Positions 44,690 to 55,835 of a stretch of 64,000 nt of DNA are shown in pieces. Origin of the DNA: Epiperipatus broadwayi (lineage: Eukaryota > Onychophora > Udeonychophora > Euonychophora > Peripatidae). The stretch is taken from the NCBI GenBank assembly GCA_028023455.1, contig JAQFVV010000257.1, positions 500,001 to 564,000 on the forward strand, read 5' to 3'. A program made the position numbers and the translations under genes. The first letter of the stretch is position 1. Each line of letters starts with the position of its first letter. Below the pieces are notes generated by a model. The model was not told where the DNA came from. It was given only the letters and a program-made list of their open reading frames with translations, and did no database searches.

Positions 44690-47556
44690 TACAGAAAAAG
44701 ATAATTTGGCTATTGAAAATTTTAAGATTTTTCATATAAATATTCGTAGTGTGAGGAAACACTTTGATGAGTTGTTAATTCTTTTACATTCACTTGATTA
44801 TTCATTTGATATTATAATTTTGTCTGAGATCTGGATTAAGGAATGTGAAAAGGACTGTATGAGTTAGAGGGATATACATCAATTATTAATTGTAGAATTA
44901 ATAATAGGTCAGGTGGAGTTTTAGTTTATTATAAATCAGTGCTTTGTGTGACTTCTATTGATGCAGTGTTTGATTCTTCTGAATGTCTTGTTTTAAATTT
45001 CATTTTAGGTTCAGACAAATTAACACTTATTGCTCTGTATAGGTCTTGCAGTCATACAGTTGAAAGCTTTAGTGACGAACTTGGTGATTTGCTTACTAAA
45101 TTAAATGATAAATTCATTATTCTTGTTGGTGACTTGAACATTGATATTTCTGGTGAAATTTCTGTTGCTGCTCAACATTATTTAAATATGCTGTCACTTT
45201 TTGGATTTATTCAATGTTTATTTCATCCTACACGTGTTACATCTTCATCATCTTCACTTATTGATCACGTCTTTGCTAGATGTCCTGAAAATATTCTTTT
45301 GAAAACATCTTTTTTGGATTGGTGTCTTACAGATCACAGAGGAATTGTTGTTACTTTACGACGCTCTTCCGATCTGTAGTAAAAGTGTTTTAAACTTTTA
45401 TCTCATGATCGTTTGAAATCCTTAATTACTAAATATGATTGGAATTTAATCTTTGAGTTGAATGATGTAAATTGTGCATTTTCATTCTTTGTTGACAAGA
45501 TGAAGGAGTTTATAGATTATTGTTCTTTTATAAAATATATAAAGAAGAAAGATCTGAAGAGACATGATTGGATTACAAATGAGTTAATATCAAAAGTTAA
45601 CAGTAAGAATAAATTGTACAAGCTTTTCAAAAGGTTTCCTGCTAATGAAGATTTAAAAATTCAGCTAAAGGTTCTTGATAAAGAAATAAAGAAAGATATA
45701 GTCAAAGCTAAATTGATTTTCTATTCTACTCAAATTGATTCTTTAAAATCAACTAAATTAAGCAACTTTTGGACTGTTGTTAAAAAATTTATTTTTAAAG
45801 AAGGATTTTCACAAATTTCTAGACTAAAGATTAATGAAATATCTATTGATGTTTTAAATAATTCAAAACTAATAGCTGATCATTTCAATCAATATTTTGT
45901 ACACAGTGTGGAATTGTTAATGAATAGTTTTGACAATAATTGCAGTTCTCATGTTTTTCAATATAAGAAATCTATCCTGAATTCTTTTGTTTTTAAAGAG
46001 ATTGAAGATTGTGAAATTTTAGATTCTCTTTATAAAATGAGACATAAAAAATGTATTGGTTTGGATTGTATTTCTGTAAAAATATTAATTGAAAATGTTT
46101 CCATTCTTTTACCAATTTTATCTTTTTTATTTAATTCTTCTATTGATTCAGGTATATTTCCAGATTGTTTAAAATCTGCTGTTGTTACACCTATTTTTAA
46201 GAGTGGAGATAGGGAATGTTTGGAAAACTACAGGCCAATTTCTATTTTATCAACATTGTCTCAAATTTTGGAAATGTGTGTAAAAAACAGAATTGTTTTG
46301 TTTTTTCAAAAATGTAATTTCTTTTCAAATAGTCAATTTGGGTTTTTGCCAGAAAGATCTACAGAACTGGCTTTATCTGAACATGTTTCAGTCATCACTG
46401 AATCTTTAGAAAAAGGTTACAAAACTATAGGCATTTATTTAGATTTGCGGAAAGCATTTGACTGTGTTCCACATGATATATTAATAATTAAGTTACACCA
46501 TTGTGGCATAAGGAGTGCTATGCTTGAATGGTTTAAATCTTATTTAAGTAATAGAAGCCAATTTGTTAAAATTAATAATTTTTTGAGTGATTCTGAAATA
46601 ATTAGATATGGAGTTCCTCAAGGTTCAGTCCTGGGTCCATTGTTATTTACTGTTTATATTAATGATCTGCTTGATCTTTCTCTTCATTCTAACATTTTTG
46701 TTTTGCAGATGATACTGCTTTGGTTACTTCAGCAGTTTCATATAGTTTACTTGAGAAACTTGTGAATGAAGATTTATTTAAAATTACACAATGGATGAAC
46801 AGTAATAGATTACTGCTAAATATTAATAAATGTAATTACATAATGTATTCTCTTAAAAATATTCCAGCAAAAGACTTGTTAATTCAATTGCCTTATGTTA
46901 ATAAAACGTCTTGTCAGAAAATTACCAGGACTTCAACAATTTCTTACCTTGGCTTGGTTTTGGATGAGTATTTACATTGGGATAAGCATATTTTTTGGCT
47001 TCAAGTAAAATTAAGAAAACTTAATTTTCTTTTTTATAGATTAAGAGATTGTTTGAATAAATCTGTCCTATTAAGTATATATAAACAAATTTTCTTAAGC
47101 AGACTTTCTTATGGTATAACATTATGGGGTGGCACTGCAGCATATTTTTTGAAGTCATTGCAAACACTACAAAATTTTACATTAAGAATTATTTTGTTTA
47201 AACCTTTGGATTTGCCAAGACTTGAATTATTTAAGTGTGCTGGAGTTTTAACTATTCATCAATTATTTTTAGTGAATATTTTGTGTTATTATATTCGGAA
47301 TAGCAAAAAAATGAATAAATATAATTCTTCATCAATAATGGTGACTAGATCAAGTGATTTTGATTTATTATTTGAACCAGTGTACTTTAAAACTCATTGC
47401 AGATATCAGAAATGTTATCTTGGTCCAAGATTTTATAATATTTTTATAAGAAACATTGGATTTAATGTTAATGACTTATCAAGGAAAACTTTGAGAAAAT
47501 TAATTATGAACTGGATTGTAATTGATGATAATCAAAAACTTTTTATTTCTATTTAA
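44690..47556 (+). pseudogene. LINE ORF2: endonuclease and reverse transcriptase, broken
   Basis: The start contains FKIFHINIRSVRKHFDELL and IIILSEIWI. A frameshift near 44,860 leads into SGGVLVYYKS, VGDLNIDIS, LIDHVFAR and LTDHRGIVV. Two adjacent stops (TAG TAA near 45,378) interrupt the linker, and the same frame resumes. The RT has NYRPISIL, FGFLPERST, YLDLRKAFDCV and GVPQGSVLGPLLF. A one-base loss near 46,700 falls just before the FADDTAL active-site box, which is read only in the next frame (46,720-47,556). The thumb and C-terminus are complete (YLGLVLDEYLHW). The copy cannot make active ORF2. Confidence 0.85.
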
Positions 47557-47666
47557 TTATTTTATTGTATATTAATGTTTTTTATTTTATTGCACATGTA
47601 TTTTTGTTAAGCTCCATGCGTGATTTATTTATCACAAGGAGATTATATGTTTAATAAATTAAATTA

Positions 47667-47982
<316 letters not shown>

Positions 47983-48790
47983 GATGTTTAACTGTAAAAA
48001 CTAATAATGCTAAACAAATTGTTTGTTCTAAGTAATGTAAAAATTAAAATAATATAATTCACAATTGTTTGTAAATATATTGATATTCATTACAGAACGA
48101 TTATAATGCTGTATTACTTTTGTACTTCTTAAATACAACAATTTTAGTTTTTTAATCAGTTTTTTATGTCTAAAAATTTTCAATTTTGTGATTTAATTAT
48201 TTCTCATAAAGAAAACTGTTAACCTGGTGGTTGAGTCGCTTGCAGATGAACAAAAATATTGTTCAATTTTCAGTCTGTAATATGAGAATTATGCCAGAAG
48301 GGTTCTCATTATTAGCTATCTTGACAATGAATGTTCTGGGATTCAGTATTCTTGTATTAAATTCATAGGTTAGAAATCAAAAAAACAATCTTCTAATTCA
48401 CCAATTGAATGGGTTATTGTGGTCAGTTGTGTCACTTAAGTGTTTTAATGTTAGATGATTACCTGAGAACTAATGTTATGATTATATTACATATAAGAAG
48501 AAATGACATAAACTAAGTATTGATTAATGCTGTTTCTCTTAAAAAAAACAGGATTACCAATGAAAAATCCTTTTTAATATATAGAATAAAAAGAATATAG
48601 TCAATCAATAATTTCTACAATTTAGGAATAATTATTCTACTGGAATAAAAAATTAAAAGATTGCTGCATTGTCATTCCTGGAAAAAGTTCTTACCTTAAT
48701 CATGAGATATCAAATATTTTAAATAGTTCTATAAAGATGCACTGATTGCAAAAAGAATACTTGAAACAAAAAAATAAATAAATTTGGCAG
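47983..48790. other. No gene seen
   Basis: A+T-rich sequence between the LINE tail and the (TCA)n tract. No motif recognised. Confidence 0.5.
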
Positions 48791-48821
<31 letters not shown>

Positions 48822-48843
48822 TATTATTATTATTATTATTATT
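48791..48843. repeat. (TCA)n(TTA)n microsatellite, left edge of the 336-bp array
   Basis: About 10 TCA units run into about 8 TTA/ATT units. A similar (ATT)/(ATC) tract lies on the other side of the array at 49,639-49,710, so the array interrupts a triplet repeat. Confidence 0.95.
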
Positions 48844-49640
48844 CATATATATAAATCAGCATTTATTTTTATAGCGTCTGTATACAATTGTAATTACATT
48901 CATATCGGCCTTTCAAGCCAAATTGTGCAAACGCTTTTGCGAGTGTTAAATAATAAATGAATACCCTCTGACCAAACAAGATATAGAATTTATGCAGGAA
49001 TAAAAGGAATCCTCTTATTCCTACGACTCAAATATTTATAAATGAGCAAATCTGAAGTACTGGCACAGAAGGTGTGACTATAGAACAGTCACTTTAAATT
49101 ACTATATATAACGTATGAATGAATGACGCCGATGCCAGTACTTCAGATTTGCTCATATATAAATATTTGAGTCATAGGAATAAGAGGATTCCTTTTATTC
49201 CTGCATAAATTCTATATCTTGTTTGGTCAGAGGGTATTCATTTATTATTTAACACTCGCAAAAGCGTTTGCACAATTTGGCTTGAAAGGCCGATATGAAT
49301 GTAATTACAATTGTATACAGACGCTATAAAAATAAATGCTGATTTATATATATGATTAAGTTTCAGTTGGAATGACGTTCAGTAAATTCTAGTAAATTTC
49401 ATCGGCGTCATTCATTCATATGTTATATATAGTAATTTAAAGTGACTGTTCTATAGTCACACCTTCTGTACCAGTACTTCAGATTTGCTCATATATAAAT
49501 ATTTGAGTCGTAGGAATAAGAGGATTCCTTTTATTCCTGCATAAATTCTATATCTTGTTTGGTCAGAGGGTATTCATTTATTGTTTAACACTCGCAAAAG
49601 CGTTTGCACAATTTGGCTTGAAAGGCCGATATGAATGTAA
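48844..49640 (+). mobile_element. 336-bp-unit array with inverted leading copy
   Basis: The left part (about 48,850-49,134) is one unit in reverse orientation. From 49,135 a full direct unit (336 bp) and from 49,471 a partial one follow, ending at GAATGTAATT. Landmarks are CCAGTACTTCAGATTTGCTC, CTCGCAAAAGCGTTTGCAC and GGCTTGAAAGGCCGATATG. Copies differ at few positions. The architecture, inverted partial copy then direct tandem copies, is the same as in the hammerhead array, but I found no good hammerhead core. No coding frame is present. Confidence 0.85.
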
Positions 49641-49710
49641 TTATTATTATTATTATTTTATTATCATCATCATCATCACTATCATCATCATCATCATCAT
49701 CATCATTATT
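49641..49710. repeat. (ATT)n(ATC)n microsatellite, right edge of the 336-bp array
   Basis: Mixed ATT and ATC triplets, mirroring the left edge. Confidence 0.93.
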
Positions 49711-51676
49711 TTTTACTAACTGGTTAATATCTGCATGAAGAAAATAAATTTATTAAAAATAGATATTATTTTAAAACTATTTTTTATTATTTTTGTCTCT
49801 ATTAAAATTTTTGCATATGTGTACACTCTAAAAATATATCAAAATATTATAAAATATATCAAACAAATTTTATATAGTCCCTTTTATCTTGCATTTTACA
49901 TCTAAATTAAGAGCAGAAAAGCATGTTATTCATTTTATTATTATCCTAGTACCATCTACTATAAGCATGAGTAATTAGTGAATGCAAACTTATTCATCAC
50001 TAATGAAGAACATTAGTGATTCCAGCTGTTAATGCAATATTATAAATAATATTATGTGATCTGTGAAAAGTTTATATAGACTATATAATGGTATCAGATT
50101 TTCATTTTTTTATCTGACCAAATATTATTTACAATATTTTGAAAATTTATATTAAAATAATAAATAGAACTTTTTGAAATTTTGGACAGTGATTTTTCTT
50201 TTATAAGTTAAAGAATGATAAATCTTGAAAAATTGTTTATAGCTATATAAAAATTTTCATTTGATTTATAGATATTGTCAGATAAATTTTTTAAAATAGT
50301 TCATAAAATATAATTACACTTGATGTTACCCATTAAAAATAATCAATAAAAGTGCTTGCAAATGTTTTAAATATAATGCACTAAAAATACTTGAAAATGC
50401 TTTAACATTCATATATTTAGAAGAGAATAAATATATATTTATTATTAAATTTGGATTATGTATTTGAATTGTTATTGAAATGCTATCATTATCTAAGTTT
50501 TGTTTTTTATCATTAATATTTGTATTTAAGTATATTTTATTAAATTAAACATTTCACTTCAAATTTAAATTAAATTTTTTAATAAAGAAAAATTGAGTAA
50601 TTATTCATATTTGTAAGCAAAAGGAGACTCAGTCACAGTGTACTATAAAGAGTGAACAAAAGAGTCAATGAAATTATTAAATAGATGAAGTAATAGAATA
50701 ATGATCAATGAATTTTACTAGTAGTGTGTTAAATTGTCATTCTATTTAGAATTTAATAATCTCTCCTAACTTGCATTATATTATAACATTAAATCAGTGA
50801 TTGTTAAATGTGAGGATACTCTCATTCCAACCACAAGATAAAGACTTTGAGAAAATAAAATGACTGTCTTATTTTCAAACCTAAATGTACTTATATAGGC
50901 CATTCAAGCTCCTTCTGGCATTCATTGATTACTCTGGCTTGCATTGAGTGGCAATACATATAGAGAGTTTTGCCTGTTTTAATAACAGTTATAAGCAAGC
51001 ATAAGAAATGGTGATCATGCTATGTTTATTGGCTTTAAACATATAGATTTGTAAATTTTTATTTTTTATCTGTAAAGAAAACTATTATTGTTTATTCCAA
51101 AATACGAACAATTTTAAAATAAATAATTATCAATTGTGAACACCGGAAATGACAGGTCCATAGATATTCAACTCCAGATTCCGCCACTTTCCACTGAACT
51201 GAATCACTCACTACATCACTGTTGATATTATTATTAAAAGCAGTAAACATTGTGTTTTTTTATATTGCTTTAGAAAATATTCTCTTCACCTATTGGAATA
51301 TATAATTGTTATATCAAAATGTTCTCCATAAATGCAGCAGTAAATATCTTTCTATATAAAAAAAAATTTTTTTTCTCATTGTCTATTTTCTAGTGTCTAT
51401 TATTTGTTCCTAGAATATTACCTTTTATTACTTTTTTTTAGAGTGTTACTGAATTTATGACATTTTTAGATTTAAATTAAATTTGTTACATATATGTATG
51501 TCTTTGTTTTTTTAATCAACATGTATAAATATTTGCGTATTAGAAATTTACCTTTTATGCAATGAAAAACTTTCCAATGAATAGAGAATTATTTTTTTTT
51601 CATGCGAAATAAGTGAAGTTTAGGAGCAAATTATACAAAGAACTTTTCTTATTCATCCGATATAAAACAATATATA
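49711..51676. other. No gene seen; contains a fragment related to the 54-kb repeat
   Basis: About 50,911-50,975 is, in reverse complement, similar to 54,127-54,190: both share AAAACTCTC and CCAGAGTAATCAATG-ATGCCAGAAGG. It is probably a fragment of the diverged hammerhead-associated repeat. The remainder is A+T-rich with no recognised gene. Confidence 0.55.
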
Positions 51677-51830
51677 TATATAAAATACATATTTTGCGGG
51701 TTCATCCGTGTTAAAAACTTTTAATATTAATATACTGACGTTTCGACTTGTGTGACCAAGTCGAAACGTCAGTATATTAATATTAAAAGTTTTTAACACG
51801 GATGAACCCGCAAAATATGTATTTTATATA
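51677..51830. repeat. Near-perfect palindrome with 74-bp arms and 6-nt spacer
   Basis: Left arm 51,677-51,750 and right arm 51,757-51,830 are reverse complements around TGTGAC. The inner arms read CTGACGTTTCGACTTG and CAAGTCGAAACGTCAG; the outer arms contain TTTTGCGGGTTCATCCGTG. GTCGAAACGTC resembles the 3' half of hammerheads found in Penelope-like elements (stem II, GAAA, then ACGU-C), here without a CUGANGA box. A (TA)n run flanks the left side. It could be an inverted dimer relic of such an element or another fold-back. Confidence 0.85.
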
Positions 51831-51866
51831 TTTTACTCGTGCAAATCTTCGTTTTAACATATATAT

Positions 51867-52320
51867 AATTTTAAGAGCATGCTAATGAGCTCTAAACAAG
51901 CCTTTTTAATTATTTTTTATTTTATTTTTTTTTTTATGATAAATGCTACTACAAGAAAAGGCATTCAAATCATTTTTATCTTGGATTATCCGCATCCCCA
52001 GACCAGTTTCGACCTATGGGTCTCTTCAGTGAGGAGTTGGGACATTTAAAAAACCAACACAAGCTAAGCATTTATCTAAAATTAATTGTCAAGAAGAAGA
52101 TCTGAAACTTTTAGACATCTACATGTCTTTAAAGTCAGCTCTCCAACTGAAAAAATCATATGGGCCTGAACTTAATTCAGAATGTCTTCTCTTGAAGTAG
52201 CATTTATCATAAAAAAAAAAAATAAAAAAATAAAAAAAAGCTTGTTTAGAGCTCATTAGCATGCTCTTAATATTACATATTTGTAAATGCAAGCTATATA
52301 TGTCATGTGACATCTGACTT
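51867..52320 (-). mobile_element. Second locus of the 424-bp hammerhead repeat
   Basis: From 51,867 to about 52,180 is a partial unit on the minus strand, including the hammerhead and the CATCTACATGTCTTTAAAGTC landmark segment. At 52,180/52,181 the orientation flips and a partial plus-strand unit (GTAGCATTTATCATAAA-like start, ending CATGTGACATCTGACT) runs to 52,320. (TA)n tracts lie on both sides. It is more diverged than the 27-kb array and has an expanded, interrupted A/T-run. Confidence 0.85.
51991..52043 (-). ncRNA. Type I hammerhead ribozyme, diverged copy
   Basis: CUGAAGA, GACC-CAUA-GGUC, GAAA and the GUC site are unchanged, and proximal stem I (CCUCA/UGGGG) is kept. Stem III is ACUGGU, with one G-U pair in place of G-C. 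The distal stem I partner GGGGAC has become GCGGAT, so the outer helix is weakened. Predicted cleavage lies between plus positions 52,001 and 52,000. Confidence 0.75.
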
Positions 52321-52386
52321 TTTATTATATATATATATATATATATATTATAATTCGATGTCTGTATTTTTAAAGCAATATACGTA

Positions 52387-52522
52387 ATTATATAACTGAA
52401 TATTTGTAAATACAGTAACTAAATAATTAAAAGTTTTTATCCACTTAGAAGCACTTTCGCTCCTGAGTGGATAAAATTTTTTAATTTTTAGTTACTGTAT
52501 TTACAAATATTCAGTTATATAA
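52387..52522. repeat. Inverted repeat with about 58-bp arms
   Basis: Arms 52,387-52,446 and 52,466-52,522 pair with few mismatches (TTATATAACTGAATATTTGT against its complement, and TATCCACT against AGTGGATA). The spacer holds AGAAGCACTTTCGCTCCTG. A (TA)n run precedes it and an (AC)n run follows at about 52,525-52,546. Likely another inverted dimer of an unidentified short repeat. Confidence 0.75.
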
Positions 52523-52559
52523 CTACACACACACACACACACACACATATTATAACAAA

Positions 52560-53200
52560 CTTAAAAAGAATGCATATAAAAGTTTACAAAGAATTGAAAA
52601 AGTCACAGTTATTTTTAAACTTGTGGAGAGGCTTTTTTTGAGTGAAGTTTGAATAAAAATAAAAGTTTTATTCAGACCTCTCTTTAGATTTAAGTTTTAA
52701 TGAAATTCTCTTTTCATTCTTTTTCCCAAATTCTTTAACATTTTTTTTTTATATCAGTACAATTATTACGTATAAGTTCTGTAGGCACATATATAAAACG
52801 AGAGAAAGGTTTCAATTTTTTTGTTTTAATGTGCTCAGGGAATTAAGTAGATAAATTAATTTTTGAATGTATATTGTTTTACTATCTTTCTCCCTTTTAG
52901 TTTTTTTAATAAATGTAAAGGAAAGTAAAATGTAATTATGTGTATTTGAAATTTTTTTTTTATGATCATTTTGGTTTCTAAAAGTAAAAGGATCTATAAT
53001 TCAGTAATGATAAGGAATTTTGTAGTATGAGCAGAAGTTGTTAATATTGGTCTAAAATCTCTCTTGACATTTGAATATATATACATACTTATATTTAAAA
53101 AACACTGCTATATAAAATACTTTTAGAAATAATGCTGTAATAATGAAAAAAGTTTATAATGATTAGTATTTTTAATAATAATATCTGTAGTAAGATGATT
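52560..53200. other. No gene seen
   Basis: A+T-rich sequence with homopolymer runs; no exon or repeat family recognised. Confidence 0.5.
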
Positions 53201-53205
53201 AATCA

Positions 53206-53614
53206 ATGGATCATATTGCCTTATTAAAAACTAAACTAAGGCAAAATCAAACAACAGATTCCCTTTCAAAAAATGAAAACGCTCATTTCATTATATTATC
53301 TCAATTGTTTCCATTTCAAAATAGATCCTGCCAATTATATAATAGTGGTGGAAATAGCATATTACATCTGTTTTAAACACACAAATACTTTATATATGAC
53401 ACAATATATATATTTAGTTCATCCATTGTTTAAGTTCAAAGATGTAAAATTGAGCTTTGATTTAGATATTGTAACACTAGAATCCATTATTTCACTTTTG
53501 TACAATAGTGCAGAGGACATCTATACTTATTCAAATACTAAAACAATGTGAACTGTAGTGTGTTATTATGTTTTTCAATAAAAAAAAGTGTACTTTAAAA
53601 AAAAAAAAAAAAAA
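53206..53614 (+). pseudogene. Possible terminal exon or retrocopy with poly(A)
   Basis: An ATG at 53,206 opens a 56-codon frame ending at 53,376 whose composition (for example SLSKNENAHFIILSQLFPF) looks less biased than random frames nearby. About 200 bp later AATAAA (53,577) is followed after 14 bases by an A18 run (53,597-53,614). The signal plus poly(A) suggests a retroposed 3' end of an mRNA or LINE; a genuine last exon with an A-run is the alternative. No target duplication was found and the protein is not recognised. Confidence 0.3.
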
Positions 53615-54119
53615 GAGAATAATATGATATAACTTTTTCATCAATCTTTTAGAATATATATCACAATTGATTGCATATGTTAATATTCATACATCATACT
53701 ATATGGCAAGACTTCTTACTTTGCAACAAAAGTAGAAACAATGTACATGTCAATACTTTAATTGTTTGGTGGAATATTAGTAATTCTTAAAAGGAAAATG
53801 ATATATTGTGAAAAGTTCTGTATATATTATTGTATGCACCTTTTTGTAAGAACACATGCAAGTATAAAATTACAGTTTACATTTGATATCTCTCATCTTT
53901 CAGAGATTAAATTATGTGAGAAATGATATTATTAAGGATCAAAATTGAACCAACACCATATGTAAACAAAACATCATTCAATACAACCAATACAACATAT
54001 GACTTATGATAGAGCCATTTAATCTCTTTTTATTGCCTTTATGATTAAATTACAATAAGGCAAATATATAATATTAATAAATACAATACACTCAAATTGT
54101 ATGTAAGATAATGGAAATT

Positions 54120-54480
54120 AAACAATACAAAACTCTCCATACAGTAATGCCACCATGTGCTAACCAGAGTAATCAATGGATGCCAGAAGGCTTGTGCATA
54201 AAATCCCTATCTAGTGCCTACTCATCTAATATCCCCAGACTAGTTTCTGGCTTGTGGCCTTTGTCAGTGAGGAGCCTTGGATCTGAGAGCACTGCACCTA
54301 GATCTTAGGATCTAATGCAACCCTCCAGCAGCCATATTTTATTTCTACTTAACTACAAAACTATGAGAATGAAATTGAAAACATAATATTTTCAATCTAA
54401 GCTCAATAGTTTATATAGTCATATGGGTTTGAACTCAGTTCAGCACCCATACATTTTGGGGTGATGTATAATGGAAATTA
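54120..54480 (-). mobile_element. Diverged relative of the hammerhead repeat
   Basis: Relative to the minus-strand unit at 27.2 kb, it keeps the order: hammerhead region (CCCCAGACTAGTTTC ... GTCAGTGAGGAG), a spacer, then CATATGGG-TGAACT-AGTTCAG, equivalent to CATATGGGACTGAACTTAATTCAG-type sequence. The left part (54,127-54,190) also matches 50.9 kb. Overall similarity is low, so this is an old copy or a different subfamily. Confidence 0.6.
54233..54272 (-). ncRNA. Degenerate hammerhead-like motif
   Basis: On the minus strand stem I CCUCA/UGGGG and GAAA-CUAGUC are kept, with a GGC/GCC stem II. The first box reads CUGACAA where the catalytic G of CUGANGA is A, which should prevent cleavage. 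Treated as a relic. Confidence 0.5.
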
Positions 54481-54737
54481 TTTCTGCATTACAAAAACCT
54501 GTAAGAATTGACATACTTTTATGATTGCTGTTTTTGATCTTACAGAGATTGGTTATCTAATAAGACATTATTAATGTTCAAATTTGAAGTAATATCACTT
54601 GAAAGTAAAGTTTTATTTTAATACAATTAATGAATAAAAAAAACATGTAGTAGTGCCATTTTTTCTCTTTTTAATACCCTTAGTAGCATATTCATTTTTT
54701 TAAAACAGTGCAGACGAAACATGTGCAAATGGCTTTC

Positions 54738-54739
<2 letters not shown>

Positions 54740-54803
<64 letters not shown>
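54740..54803. repeat. (TA)n microsatellite
   Basis: About 64 bp of alternating TA; the Tyr-Ile open frame across it is an artefact. Confidence 0.95.
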
Positions 54804-54805
<2 letters not shown>

Positions 54806-55773
54806 CCAATGCCATCTTACTTTTATTCAATATCCACTAATACTCTAGATTACTACATGCACCTGGATTATTTTGGCACTTTCTGGGGAGAGTAGGATGA
54901 TATCATCATTTTTTTTTGTCTGTCAATGTCAAAAAGCCTGTAAGTATAAAATAATTGTTTGTATTTGCCATGTCAGCTGTAAACAAATTATTATTTTAGT
55001 GCAGTCAATAAATGGTATCAATATTGATCATTTTTATATTCAAAATATATGCTAATGCATAAATTAATTTTGTCAGAGAAAAAAATAAAGAAATGTTTTA
55101 AACATGAATTCTTATTAAACGCATGGTCAGCACATAAAGTTGTAATCTTGTGTTAAGATTTGTAGAGGTTACTCTTGTGGTAAAGTTAAGCATTCAAGGT
55201 GCATAGTATTAAAGATAAGAAATGTTTTGTGAAAACATATGTCCTCATGCTTCACACATTGTCCCTTTAGTCAATTTATTTCATATTTTACCCTCCTACC
55301 AATTAAGATTTTCTATGTCAAACTTTTGTAAAAATGCCAACAACTTATATAATTTAGCTTTAAATTAAAGCAGGCATTTTAAAAAGTCTGTTTTTTTTTC
55401 CATGGGAATAAAGCTCATATTTATCAAATAAAATTATTTTTGTCTAATCCAATAAAAATAGTTTCTTGAATTGTAGATTCAATATTGTATCAATTGAAAA
55501 ACTGAAAAAAATATAAATTAATTTTATGATCTTAGCCCTTCATTTTCAGAATATTGCGGATCTTTCTTAAATGACATTTTACTATTGTTTAATATTACAC
55601 TAAGAGTAGTTGTATGTTTTATTTTCATATTCTAAATTTTATGGAATAAGAATTGTTTTATTGATATAGTTATATTATCATAGTGAAATATTAATTGCAT
55701 TAGGTACTTATTAGAGACTGTATTATCTCAAAATTCAACTTTATTATTTTATCTATAAATATATCTATTTAAA

Positions 55774-55776
<3 letters not shown>

Positions 55777-55832
<56 letters not shown>
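55777..55832. repeat. (AT)n microsatellite
   Basis: About 56 bp of alternating AT. Confidence 0.95.

Positions 55833-55835
<3 letters not shown>

Noticed and set aside
49375-49425. CGATGAAATT ... GAACGTC on the minus strand of the 336-bp unit as a hammerhead
   Set aside because: The first box has C in place of U, three extra bases follow stem II, and GAAA is replaced by GAAC; flanking pairing would also occupy the core.
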